64,000 nt of DNA, taken from positions 9,490,501 to 9,554,500 of the forward strand of contig NC_088311.1 of assembly GCF_910592395.1 (NCBI RefSeq), in the 5' to 3' direction. The stretch comes from Lineus longissimus. Taxonomy: Eukaryota > Nemertea > Pilidiophora > Heteronemertea > Lineidae. A model generated the notes under the pieces. That model was not told where the DNA came from. It did not search any database and was given only the letters and a program-made list of their open reading frames with translations. How positions within the stretch are numbered: position 1 is the stretch's first letter; every line of letters begins with the position of its first letter. The translations under genes and the position numbers were made by a program. Below, piece after piece: positions 1 through 9,191 of the stretch.

Positions 1-180
1 ACGCAATATATAACTGAATGATACTTTATTACGCACCTCCTATCTCCTGGTTACAACTTTAATAAGAACATATAACGTACGACGCTGTCAGTACGGAGAG
101 CAGCTCTTGACTGCCACCAGGCCCACACCCGCTCACATTTATAAGGTCACCCGTGAGCAATCTCGTCCCCAGGCGCCACA
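1..180 (-). repeat. 3' LTR, truncated by the window edge
   Basis: It corresponds base for base to 9218-9397. On the element strand it begins TGTGGCGCC directly after a purine tract. It carries a TATA-like TATAAA (complement of 138-143) and an AATAAA poly(A) signal (complement of 25-30). If the LTR is 206 bp, about 26 bp lie left of the window, so the target-site duplication cannot be checked here. Confidence 0.93.
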
Positions 181-194
181 TTACCCCCACCTCT
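181..194 (-). promoter_or_regulatory. Polypurine tract of the Ty3/gypsy element
   Basis: On the minus strand the bases AGAGGTGGGGGTAA abut the TGTGG start of the 3' LTR. This is the expected place and composition for the plus-strand primer. It also fixes the LTR boundary at 180/181. The stretch 195-437 between this tract and the third ORF shows no coding signal. Confidence 0.85.
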
Positions 195-437
195 ATTAAG
201 AGGTTGTACTCCTGTACAATGTACCCCAACACATAACAACATAACAGTCCAAACACTAACTCGCAACACTAGAAAAACAAACTATTGACGCAAATCCAGA
301 ATCCACTGCTCCAGTCCAAAGAATTCCTAAATATGTTCACTGCCAGTCCAAAAACACATTATACATGGTATAGGAACATTAAAGTCCAACACAATCAAGA
401 ATGTCCACATATATACAAAAATTATATCCTGAGGGGT

Positions 438-1034
438 CTATTCCAGGTCGTAAGTGATTTCTTCGCGGGTCCCGTCCACATGACAAACTCTCTCGGTAAC
501 GGCCTTCACCCGGTACCGTGCGGTGTCGAACAGCCGCCTTCCGACGAGACGTAGGGTCCTCTTCCCTTCTGTTTCCGGACGTGGTCCTTTTTCTCCAACG
601 AGAACACGGAAGCTGGGCAAGGTAGGCCCTGAATTTAGAACATTTCTGCGTTTGGGTGCACTGCCACTGACCGTTTCCACGGCCTCCACATCGCCATCTT
701 CCTGCCGGCTTTCGCGAACACAAAAGTCGGGTGAGGGGGGTCCTGTATTTACCACCTTTCTACGTTTCGGTGTACTAACATGACTAACAGTCTCCAAAGC
801 CTCATCACCATCGCCCTCTACCTCCCCTAAACTTACATTGGGTGAGGTAAGGTCGGCCATCGGGCTACCCGTCACCTTTGAGTAGGAGGACCGATTTACA
901 ACCACCACTGACGAGGCCACTTCCTTCCTTTTCGGGGGATGGCATCTGTCTGCATGACGCTCCAGGTTGGCCTTACGGTCGGTCGCATATTCGCACTGGT
1001 TGCACACGTATCTTTTGAAGGGCTGTTCTGCCAT
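438..1034 (-). CDS. Accessory ORF3 of the retrotransposon, C2H2-type zinc-finger protein
   Basis: A 198-residue ORF lies between pol and the 3' LTR in the same orientation. Residues 11-32 form one zinc finger: C11-x2-C14-x12-H27, then C31 and H32 as candidate fourth ligands. The rest is low-complexity and contains two related segments, each with a PKRR(K/N) basic patch (nuclear-localisation-like) spaced by acidic ETV motifs, suggesting an internal duplication. There is no signal peptide or membrane helix, so it is not an envelope protein. The ATG follows directly after a pyrimidine-rich TTTCTCGTTCCAG, a good splice acceptor, so a spliced subgenomic mRNA is likely. It is also in the same frame as pol: only the pol TAG at 1076-1074 separates them, and the 13 codons between are open. 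The function is unknown; nucleic-acid binding is an inference from the finger. Confidence 0.75.
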   Translation of the reverse strand: MAEQPFKRYVCNQCEYATDRKANLERHADRCHPPKRKEVASSVVVVNRSSYSKVTGSPMADLTSPNVSLGEVEGDGDEALETVSHVSTPKRRKVVNTGPPSPDFCVRESRQEDGDVEAVETVSGSAPKRRNVLNSGPTLPSFRVLVGEKGPRPETEGKRTLRLVGRRLFDTARYRVKAVTERVCHVDGTREEITYDLE

Positions 1035-1073
1035 CTGGAACGAGAAATGGATACCCCGTGTTACTAGAAGGAT

Positions 1074-4000
1074 CTATAGGTTAGGTCTGACCACAGCCTT
1101 TCTTTTTCTGGTGCTACGCCGAGCTGGCTGCTGGTCAGGATTTGTAACATCCTTATTTGTATCAGTTGGGGTTGTTGGTTTGACAATTTCCCAATCTAAC
1201 CCCTCTGGTGTCGGGCCTATGAATGGTTTCAAGCGATTAATATGGACGACCTTGGCCTTCGATTTTGGACCTTGCTGAATACGGTACAGCAAGTCGGATA
1301 TTTTGCGTACCACCCGATAAGGCCCACGCCAAGGTTTTCCCAATTTCTTGCTTTTCCCTCTTCGGATTGGTTGATCGTGAAACCATACAATATCTCCCTC
1401 AGCAAAAGGTTCTAAGCTGGCCTTGCGGTCGTAGTACTCCTTTTGTCTGTTGCTTGACATCTGTAAGTGGTCTCTCGCAAGATTATGAACTTTGTCCATC
1501 TTGTCTAACAGGGTCTCTAGGTATTCAGAGGGATTGCACTCAGGTTGGCCAGGGTATTCAGTACCAAATAGCAAATCAGCAGGTAGCGCAAGCTCCCTGC
1601 CAAACATAAGCTGGGATGGACTTAACCCTGTGGTCTCATGTTTTGACGAATTGTACGCCATAATCAGGAGCGGCAGATGGATGTCCCAATCGAATTGATT
1701 TTCGTCACAGAACATTGATATGAGGTTTCCTAAAGTCTTCATAAAACGCTCTGCCATTCCATCAGACTCAGGATGCTGCGGGCTGGTCCTGGTTTTCATG
1801 CACCCTAGTCGCTTGCACACCCCTGTCCAAACCTTCGACTCAAAGTTGGTGCCTTGGTCAGAGTGCGCCAAATCTGGTACCCCAAATATCGCCATAAAAC
1901 GATCGACAAGGCAGTCAGCTACAGTCGTTGCTTCTTGATCGTGTATTGGGAAAGCCTGCACCCATTTAGTGAAGTAGTCTTCAACTACAAGAACATAGGA
2001 GTTATGATGGTCCGACTCGGGGAATGGCCCACACACATCGTATGCTATGCGCTCCATTGGGATACCCACGTTGAACTGTTTCATGGGAGCTCGGCGTCTC
2101 CTGGGACCCTTCCCCTGCTGACATGGCAGGCATTGGCTGCACCAGATCTCCACATCTCGTCTCATTCCAGCCCAGTAAAACCTTTGTCGTACTCTCGCCA
2201 ATGTTCGTTTGAAACCAAAGTGGCCTGCAGCCGGTGCCTCATGCAATTCTCGTCGTACCCTGGCACGAAACCTGGAAGGAACCACTAACAGCAACACACT
2301 TTCTCCACTGTCGGACTCCCAGCGTCGACATAGTATGCCATCTTTCAACACCAGGCACTGCCACTGATTCCAGTAGGATTTGAGTCTTATGCCCTGATGT
2401 GAAATGTCCTTCCAATCTGGTCTCTGTGTGCCAGACTCCAACCATTTCACTACCTCTGCTAATTCGGGGTCCTCCAACTGAGCCTTCCTCATTGATTGGC
2501 TATCCCAGGCCCAGTCAGTGTCTGTATCTACTGGCTCATCTGCCTGTACGGCTCTGATAATCTGAAATACCCGCTCTCTCATAGGTGTTGTCTTTGGTTC
2601 ATTCGTCACTCTCATTTCGTTCTGTGTACATTTCCTCGGGTTGTCCTCCCTGCTACCAGTATTACACCGGACATCCTTCCCCTTGTCTTCTTTGACCAGA
2701 TCCTCCTCCTTCGATTCATGTCTGCCCAAGGATTCTGTCCGTACGACAAGGACAGGCTCCGGCATCGTGGGGACCTCCGACTGGTGTTGATGCAGGCATT
2801 CTGGTGCTAGGTCATCGTCTGGTTTATCTTCGACCATCAGTTTCAGCTTATCACACTGTTTACAATTGACGCAAGGTATTGGTCTGCGGGACAGACTGTC
2901 AGCATTGATATGCTTAGATCCCGGACGGTGTGCTATTGCCATATCATATTGGGACAGTCTTTCCAACCATCGGGCGGTCTGTCCCTCCGGGTGCTTGAAG
3001 GTCATTAAAAACCGTAGTGCTGAATGATCGGTTCTTACCAGGAATTTCTGGCCATAGAGGTAATGATGGAAGTTTTTAACACTATCAACCACTCCCAACA
3101 TCTCTTTTCGTGTGACACAATACCGGCGCTCGCTCTTGTTCAGGGATCGACTAAAATATCCTATGACCTTTTCTGTGCCCTCTTGCTGCTGGCTCAGCAC
3201 TCCACCAATTGCTGTGTTACTGGCATCCGTGTCGAGAATGAACGGTTCACCAGGCCTTGGATACGCCAAAATCGGTGACTCGGTCAGTTTCCGTTTCAAT
3301 GTTATGAATGCGGTCTCTGCATCATCATCCCAAACAAAGGTCTTTCCTTTCTCCATGAGTGTGTTCAGGGGTTTTGCAATAGCTGCAAAGTTACGTATAT
3401 ATCGCCGATAATACGATGCCAAACCGACGAATGATCGCACCTCTCGCTGACTTCTCGGGATGGGCCATTCCACAACTGCTTTAACCTTTTCCGGGTCTGT
3501 GCTAACTCCGTCCTTACTCACGACATGGCCAAGGAAGGCTACTTTCTTCTGGAAGAGGTTGCACTTCTTAGGGTTGAGCTTAAGCCCTGCATCCCGGAGG
3601 CGCACAAATATTTCCTTCAGACCATCCAAAGCAGAATCAAATTTCGTATGATGCGAAATGATGTCGTCTAAGTATCGAACGCATATATCCCATGGAAGGC
3701 CTTTCAGCACCATGTCCATTAACCTCTGAAATGTGGCAGGCGCATTAACTAAACCAAATGGAAGGACATTGAAGTGGAAATGGCCAACCCCCGGCACAGA
3801 GAAAGCTGTCTTCTCTTTGTCAGACAAACTCGCCATTTCTGCCTGGTGGTATCCACTTTTCAAATCTAGGGTGGAGAACCACTCGCTGCCTGACAATGCA
3901 TCCAGTGAGTCGTCAATTCGTGGGAGGGGGTAACAGTCCTTTTTTGTGACTGCGTTAAGAGGCCTATAATCCACACAGATCCTGAGCGATCCGTCCTTCT

Positions 4001-5183
4001 TACGCACTGGTACTATGCCAGATGACCAAGGACTATTAGAAGGATCAGCAATTTTGCGTTTAACCCAATTTGTTATCTCCTCAGTGACTTCTCCTCTGAT
4101 ACCTAGTGCAAGTCTCCTGTTTCCTTGTTTTATCGGTTTAGAGTCCCCAGTGTCAATGGAGTGTTTTGCGAGTGTGGTACGGCCTGTATCATCTCCATCT
4201 CTTGCAAAAACATCAGCAAATTCCCGAAGAAGAAGTGCCACCTTCAGCTTTTTCTTATGATCGAGGTGCTTGCAGCTGCGGTGGAAGAGGTCTTTTAGGT
4301 GGTCAGGCACAAACAGCCCATCCTTCCGTTTTGGTTGCAGACTGTCTTCTGCTTTCTTTGTCGTCCTAACCTTTTCTTCAGGTTTACTCCCTTGAGGTAT
4401 TTCTATAAGAGGCTCTACCCAAGCCATCAAAGTATGTTTCCTCAAAATTACTGGCTCCTCTGATAGATTTAGGAGCCGGATGGGGGTCGTCTCTCCGGAC
4501 ATGTCGACCACACTTTTGGCAACTAGGAGACCATTTTTTTCGAGGAGGGACGTCGCAGGTGATATATATCCTGCCTGGGATCCGTATGATGTGCCTGCTA
4601 TCTCACACGTGACTAGCTGCTCACTCCTGGCAGGAATTGCTACTTTGCTCTTTAACACAATTCGACGGCAGGCATTTTTGGCACTCCCTCCACAACCCTG
4701 GATTTCCTGATGACAACATATAACCCTGTTGTTCATGTAGTCTACTTGGCAGTATTTACTGAGGAAGTCGTGTCCCAGTATGGTGTCATCCTGTATATCA
4801 GCTACCCAGAACTCATGGTCCACCTGTACTGAATTGAAGCGCACTCGAAACATAGCCTTTCCAGTAAAAGGTATGTTTTCTCCATTAGCCGCTATCAGTC
4901 TACCCTTTGACATTTCCAGAGCAGGTCTATCCTCTTCTGGAATATTGTTGTATACCCTAGGGTTCAGCAAACATACTGATGCACCAGAATCAATGAGAAA
5001 TTCCTCTCTTTGGTCCCCCAAGTAACCTGGGATGTACAGACTACTGTTTTCTTCTCCTGTTGCTCCCATGGCACGCATGTCCACGACGGGCCCCTCATCC
5101 TTTACTGCCGATCTTTGGCCCTCAAGGTCGGCATTTCCTCGTTTCCCTGGGCCTGGGCAATTTCTTTCTGCCAAGCAGGGCAT
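1074..5183 (-). CDS. pol: Pol polyprotein (protease, RT, RNase H, integrase), Ty3/gypsy
   Basis: The open frame of 1369 codons is uninterrupted. Aspartic protease motif FLIDSGAS lies near residue 60. The RT shows LDLKSGYHQAE, LPFGLVNAPATFQ and the catalytic YLDDII. RNase H begins at ILDTDAS. The integrase has an HHCC finger (H-x6-H, then CSQC followed by PCQQ), then the catalytic triad in DVCGPF, HSDQGTNF and HPESDGMAERF. It ends in a GPYRVVRK module typical of the GPY/F domain. The first codons overlap the end of gag; the real entry is by -1 frameshift at 5141, not at the ATG. Domain order and motifs are complete, so this part could be functional, although the rearranged 5' end probably is not. 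Confidence 0.95.
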   Translation of the reverse strand: MPCLAERNCPGPGKRGNADLEGQRSAVKDEGPVVDMRAMGATGEENSSLYIPGYLGDQREEFLIDSGASVCLLNPRVYNNIPEEDRPALEMSKGRLIAANGENIPFTGKAMFRVRFNSVQVDHEFWVADIQDDTILGHDFLSKYCQVDYMNNRVICCHQEIQGCGGSAKNACRRIVLKSKVAIPARSEQLVTCEIAGTSYGSQAGYISPATSLLEKNGLLVAKSVVDMSGETTPIRLLNLSEEPVILRKHTLMAWVEPLIEIPQGSKPEEKVRTTKKAEDSLQPKRKDGLFVPDHLKDLFHRSCKHLDHKKKLKVALLLREFADVFARDGDDTGRTTLAKHSIDTGDSKPIKQGNRRLALGIRGEVTEEITNWVKRKIADPSNSPWSSGIVPVRKKDGSLRICVDYRPLNAVTKKDCYPLPRIDDSLDALSGSEWFSTLDLKSGYHQAEMASLSDKEKTAFSVPGVGHFHFNVLPFGLVNAPATFQRLMDMVLKGLPWDICVRYLDDIISHHTKFDSALDGLKEIFVRLRDAGLKLNPKKCNLFQKKVAFLGHVVSKDGVSTDPEKVKAVVEWPIPRSQREVRSFVGLASYYRRYIRNFAAIAKPLNTLMEKGKTFVWDDDAETAFITLKRKLTESPILAYPRPGEPFILDTDASNTAIGGVLSQQQEGTEKVIGYFSRSLNKSERRYCVTRKEMLGVVDSVKNFHHYLYGQKFLVRTDHSALRFLMTFKHPEGQTARWLERLSQYDMAIAHRPGSKHINADSLSRRPIPCVNCKQCDKLKLMVEDKPDDDLAPECLHQHQSEVPTMPEPVLVVRTESLGRHESKEEDLVKEDKGKDVRCNTGSREDNPRKCTQNEMRVTNEPKTTPMRERVFQIIRAVQADEPVDTDTDWAWDSQSMRKAQLEDPELAEVVKWLESGTQRPDWKDISHQGIRLKSYWNQWQCLVLKDGILCRRWESDSGESVLLLVVPSRFRARVRRELHEAPAAGHFGFKRTLARVRQRFYWAGMRRDVEIWCSQCLPCQQGKGPRRRRAPMKQFNVGIPMERIAYDVCGPFPESDHHNSYVLVVEDYFTKWVQAFPIHDQEATTVADCLVDRFMAIFGVPDLAHSDQGTNFESKVWTGVCKRLGCMKTRTSPQHPESDGMAERFMKTLGNLISMFCDENQFDWDIHLPLLIMAYNSSKHETTGLSPSQLMFGRELALPADLLFGTEYPGQPECNPSEYLETLLDKMDKVHNLARDHLQMSSNRQKEYYDRKASLEPFAEGDIVWFHDQPIRRGKSKKLGKPWRGPYRVVRKISDLLYRIQQGPKSKAKVVHINRLKPFIGPTPEGLDWEIVKPTTPTDTNKDVTNPDQQPARRSTRKRKAVVRPNL
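5088..5147 (-). promoter_or_regulatory. -1 programmed ribosomal frameshift signal (gag-pol)
   Basis: On the minus strand a slippery heptamer G GGA AAC (5147-5141) lies in the gag zero frame, exactly as X XXY YYZ requires. After an 8-nt spacer, bases 5132-5124 can pair with 5115-5107 (8 of 9 pairs, one C-A mismatch) around an 8-nt loop. GGGCC in that loop (5121-5117) can pair with GGCCC at 5092-5088, giving an H-type pseudoknot. The gag stop TAA is at 5104-5102. A shift here moves gag into the pol frame. Confidence 0.85.
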
Positions 5184-7321
5184 TCCCGTTTAAAGTGTCC
5201 TTGTTCCTTGCAGAAATAGCAAGTGAGGCTGCTTTTCCTGGATGGCTTTCTGGCTCCATATTGGTCATTTGTTCTGGGTACCGAGCGAGTGCTGTTGTTT
5301 GACACAGTACTTGGATTTGCAAGTTTTAACTCTTGTACCGACCTCACTAACTGTTCCAGGGTCTTTACAACGTTGTCGTTACTTTGGTCTGATGTAGCCA
5401 CCCCACGAACATGGGTACTGTCAGACTGCTTCCCTGACGTTGCCTGTTGGAAGGCCTCATATTCTACTGCAGTTCGCTCTGCATCTCGCAAAGTCCTGGG
5501 CCTCGATTGTTTTACAAACCATTGATGATTCGTTTCCAATAAGGCATCAATAAACTGGTGTCTTGCAAAGGAGTCCATCAGTTCTAGTGTCACATTTGGG
5601 TAAGCCTTCCTTGCAAGGCGGCGGATCTCTTGAGATAACTCAGCTAGTGAAGACCCTTTCTTCCTCTTGTAGGACCTCAGCTGAGCACGGAACAGGTCAA
5701 TTTGATTTTCATTACCAAATCTCCTTTTCAATGCAGCAACCACCGCATCATGTTGCTTCCTTTTGTAAGGCTCAAGATCACTCAGAACACTTTGTGCCGT
5801 CCCCCTCAGACTTGCCGCCAGGTATTTTCCTTTAAGATCAATATTCCACTGATTAAGATCGGCGACCGCCTCAAAATGTGACAGGAAATCGTCAAGGATT
5901 CCACTCCCATCAAACGTATCAGGCCTCAATGACGGGCATCGCGGCTTCAGCGGGTCTGTTTCTTGCTGCACTTGAGGTGTAACATTGCCTGTATTCTGCC
6001 CATCATTATGTCCTTCTGGTGGTGGACCAGCTGATGGAAGTAATCTAGGGGTCGGTCTTGGCCTCGCCGGTGACATATCAGACAGATAACGTTCTCTTGT
6101 CATGATGTCAATCCTATTCGGGCACTCAGTGTGCGCTTCACGGGTCAAACCCGAGGGCTTTCCTTGCGGTTCCTCAGTTTGTGGGCAGTCATTGTCATAC
6201 AGATCCTTGCGGACTGTGAGGGGCTCACACGTGGGCCTAATATTCCTCGGACATGTCTGATGCGCAGGCCTAAAATTTCTGACCTCCTCCAGAGGATTGA
6301 GAAGCGTCACATGCCTACTTCTCACATCAGCAGAATCAGGTGACTCATGAGTTGGACTCCCTCTTTCGTTGGTTGGGTAGAACTTGTCCGACGGATGGGT
6401 AGGTTGAATCGCGGTCACCATCTCTTGAGGAAAATAAGACTCGTCTCTCTCCGCACTGAATAACTCGAGGATGGGCTTATGGACACTCTCACCATGCTCA
6501 CGAGTCGTGAGTAACCTATGAGCAGCCAATTCGTGAGTCGACCTGCTGCGAGTCGCCTCACCTTCCTCCCGAGCCGTGAGTACGTCATGAGCAGCAAACT
6601 CGTGAGTCGGCCTGCTGCGAGTCGTCTCACCTTTCTCACGAGTCGTGAGTAACTCATGAGCAGCAAACTCGTGAGTCGGCCTGTTGTGAGTCGTCTCACC
6701 TTTCTCACAAGTCGTGAGTAAATCATGAGCAGCAAACTCGTGAGTCGGCCTGTTGTGAGTCGTCTCACCTTTCTCACGAGTCGTGAGTAACTCATGAGCA
6801 GCAAACTCGTGAGTCGGCCTGTTGTGAGTCGTCTCACCTTTCTCACGAGTCGTGAGTAACTCATGATGAGCAGCCAACTCGTGAGTCGGCCTGCTGTGCT
6901 CCCGAGCTGTGCGTAACTCATGAGTGAGTAGCTCACCATACTCACGAGCCGTGAGTAATTCGCGAGAAGACTGCCTCGGAACCCTCTCGACGTGCTCACG
7001 AGCAACTCTAGTTAGGCTGTTGTCTGCCTGCCTCCGGCTGCCACTGGTGAGTAACTCGTGAGAAGACGGCATGTAGGGCCTCTCACCACAGCGAACAGGC
7101 AATTCATAGTCGGTATAACCATAGGCAGGCCTACGGTCGAGAAACTTCCTATCGTGATTTCTAGTTGAAGGCCTATTCGGTAAATTTCCCAAATTTACTT
7201 CCCCTCGTCTCAAGGCCTGTTCCAGTTCTCGAATCTCATCTCGCAATTTATTTTCAAGAGCCTGTTGTTCTAGTTGCCTGCTCCATCTCCGACGATTTGT
7301 ACCCTGACGGCCAAGTCTCAT
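5102..7321 (-). CDS. gag: Gag polyprotein, N-terminus replaced by an LTR/leader junction
   Basis: This 739-residue frame carries a capsid-like region and, near the C-terminus, one zinc knuckle CYFCKEQGHFKREC (C-x2-C-x4-H-x4-C). The N-terminal third contains six 23-residue repeats. The present ATG lies inside former leader sequence: a 212-bp deletion joined the leader at 7305 to gag codon 'QGTNRRRW', keeping frame by chance. The original N-terminus survives separately at 8448-9053, where about 61 further residues precede the join. The last 82 nt overlap pol in the -1 frame. It probably encodes the structural protein of the particle; whether the shortened form assembles is unknown. Confidence 0.9.
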   Translation of the reverse strand: MRLGRQGTNRRRWSRQLEQQALENKLRDEIRELEQALRRGEVNLGNLPNRPSTRNHDRKFLDRRPAYGYTDYELPVRCGERPYMPSSHELLTSGSRRQADNSLTRVAREHVERVPRQSSRELLTAREYGELLTHELRTAREHSRPTHELAAHHELLTTREKGETTHNRPTHEFAAHELLTTREKGETTHNRPTHEFAAHDLLTTCEKGETTHNRPTHEFAAHELLTTREKGETTRSRPTHEFAAHDVLTAREEGEATRSRSTHELAAHRLLTTREHGESVHKPILELFSAERDESYFPQEMVTAIQPTHPSDKFYPTNERGSPTHESPDSADVRSRHVTLLNPLEEVRNFRPAHQTCPRNIRPTCEPLTVRKDLYDNDCPQTEEPQGKPSGLTREAHTECPNRIDIMTRERYLSDMSPARPRPTPRLLPSAGPPPEGHNDGQNTGNVTPQVQQETDPLKPRCPSLRPDTFDGSGILDDFLSHFEAVADLNQWNIDLKGKYLAASLRGTAQSVLSDLEPYKRKQHDAVVAALKRRFGNENQIDLFRAQLRSYKRKKGSSLAELSQEIRRLARKAYPNVTLELMDSFARHQFIDALLETNHQWFVKQSRPRTLRDAERTAVEYEAFQQATSGKQSDSTHVRGVATSDQSNDNVVKTLEQLVRSVQELKLANPSTVSNNSTRSVPRTNDQYGARKPSRKSSLTCYFCKEQGHFKRECPAWQKEIAQAQGNEEMPTLRAKDRQ
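6452..6865 (-). repeat. 69-bp minisatellite in gag (six 23-residue units)
   Basis: Units follow the pattern H(E/D)LLTTREKGETT, then (H/R)(N/S)RPTHEFAA. Units 1-4 are near identical and units 5-6 diverge. The DNA is rich in short inverted motifs such as ctcatgag and cgtgag. The repeat keeps the reading frame because its length is a multiple of three. Flanking residues (HELRTAREHSRPTHELAA) look like a decayed further unit. Confidence 0.9.
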
Positions 7322-7600
7322 GCAATCGGCAATGCAATGGTAGCGTATGTAGTATACACGTCAGTTTCACTGGGATTCACACGTCAAAACTACCCAATTT
7401 GTGTTCGTAATTTCACCGCTGCCGCCAATGTGACGTCTACCTCGGCCAATAATTACGCAATATATAACTGAATGATACTTTATTACGCACCTCCTATCTC
7501 CTGGTTACAACTTTAATAAGAACATATAACGTACGACGCTGTCAGTACGGAGAGCAGCTCTTGACTGCCACCAGGCCCACACCCGCTCACATTTATAAGG
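7305..7600 (-). repeat. Partial second copy of leader plus 5' LTR
   Basis: Matches 9068-9363 without a visible difference. It is fused to gag on the left through a shared TG, and cut on the right after ataagg. Two extra bases (ga) follow before GPCR-derived sequence starts at 7603. The TATA-like box is retained, but the first 34 bp of the LTR are missing. Confidence 0.9.
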
Positions 7601-7602
7601 GA

Positions 7603-8449
7603 AGACAAGGATGTTGCACTAGTCAGTGCTACAACAATTATCAGTATTGCAACAAACTTAATGACTAAGCAATAATTTCATTTGCGAGTAATATTGAATA
7701 TTCGGCAAAATGTCCGCCGGAAACTACGTCCTGTAAGAAAATAAATGTAGAAATTAACAAATGAATTCAAGTTATTCAAAAAATATGAGGTTTCCCTGAC
7801 AACGAATGCGACTTCCATTTGCAGTACAAAAACGTTTGAATGATCAGCAATAAGTTTTAGTATTTGATATACGCCACCTGGCGTCTCCAGCAAAACAAAC
7901 ACCACCACGACGGCCATGACACGAACTGTTGTTGATCTCATCTGGTCGTTCACGTGCCTCACGTTACGAGAAAGATTTTTATCATTTGCTCGTTTCAAGG
8001 TGCGAAGTATGACAAAGGTAATTACTATAAGGGTTATATTTGGTAGCAATGAATTAATAAGAGTGTGGAGTATAAGGATGTAAATTGCTAGGAAATATGG
8101 ATTCAACAAGAAATCCGTTTGTACGCGGAAAGGTTTTTGAGTTCCAGTACATTTATCAAACATGAATGAAGGTTCAAAGCAAAACATAAGCGGAATACGG
8201 TAGAGGAAAGATGAAATGAAGACAGTACAAATGGCGAAGCAGGCCCTTCTCTTAGTGCAAATAAGAGAAACTTTCAGAGGCATCCGTACAGCCACAAAGC
8301 GCTCTATAGCCATACAGATTGTTAGATAAATCGACGTGGTTTTAGCGAACCATACGAACATATACAAGTAGGAAGCTGCTTTTTCGTAAAATTCCCTATA
8401 CTGAAAGAATGCACCAAAATAGTAGTTTATTACCGGGAACGTATTATCT
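7603..8449 (-). pseudogene. Fragment of GPCR gene trapped inside the retrotransposon
   Basis: This 847-bp stretch equals 10276-11122 with no indel and no substitution that I found. It includes the 3' flank and the last two thirds of the receptor gene, from just after TM2 through TM3-TM7 (open from 8367 to 7678). It lacks TM1-TM2 and a promoter, and joins gag at 8448-8449 through a shared ct. Because it is identical to unit A, it is either a very recent duplication or an assembly artefact. Confidence 0.9.
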
Positions 8450-9053
8450 CCCGAGCTGTGCGTAACTCATGAGTGAGTAGCTCACCATACTCACGAGCCG
8501 TGAGTAATTCGCGAGAAGACTGCCTCGGAACCCTCTCGACGTGCTCACGAGCAACTCTAGTTAGGCTGTTGTCTGCCTGCCTCCGGCTGCCACTGGTGAG
8601 TAACTCGTGAGAAGACGGCATGTAGGGCCTCTCACCACAGCGAACAGGCAATTCATAGTCGGTATAACCATAGGCAGGCCTACGGTCGAGAAACTTCCTA
8701 TCGTGATTTCTAGTTGAAGGCCTATTCGGTAAATTTCCCAAATTTACTTCCCCTCGTCTCAAGGCCTGTTCCAGTTCTCGAATCTCATCTCGCAATTTAT
8801 TTTCAAGAGCCTGTTGTTCTAGTTGCCTGCTCCATCTCCGACGATTTGTACCCTGGAGGCGAGATCGGGATTCTCGACTGCGGTCTGTTGACCGCCGTCG
8901 ATATCTGTCCAAGGCCAAAACGGAGTCAAGATCGCCACTTTCCGACATATCATGCTCAGTTACAGACATGCTTATTGTGTCAGCTAGTTCAAAAGAGGTA
9001 GGTGTACCCTTCCTGGGTCCGAAACGAACTGTTGGCGTGTATTTCCCGGCCAT
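8448..9053 (-). pseudogene. gag: Gag N-terminal fragment (second copy of the 5' gag end)
   Basis: It begins at ATG 9053 (MAGKYTPTVRFG) and reads into the GPCR fragment after about 200 residues. From 8448 to 8855 it is identical to 6899-7306. The first 61 residues are unique here because the main gag has lost them. The region is rich in Arg, Ser and Glu; no named domain is visible. Confidence 0.88.
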
Positions 9054-9172
9054 TTTTTAAGTAAATGTGACGGCCAAGTCTCATGCAATCGGCAATGCAA
9101 TGGTAGCGTATGTAGTATACACGTCAGTTTCACTGGGATTCACACGTCAAAACTACCCAATTTGTGTTCGTA

Positions 9173-9191
9173 ATTTCACCGCTGCCGCCAA
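9173..9191 (-). promoter_or_regulatory. Candidate primer-binding site
   Basis: Directly inside the LTR end (..GACGTCACA) the minus strand reads TTGGCGGCAGCGGTG. A TGG near the LTR edge is what a tRNA 3' CCA would pair with. I cannot identify the tRNA. An alternative LTR edge at 9066 (also TGTGACG) has no TGG next to it. Confidence 0.4.

Noticed and set aside
285-5302. Many plus-strand ORFs over gag, pol and ORF3
   Set aside because: All are antisense shadows of an intact, motif-bearing polyprotein on the minus strand.
6415-7005. 196-codon ORF in another frame over the gag minisatellite
   Set aside because: A shadow frame kept open because the 69-bp repeat has no stops in that frame; it has no domain.
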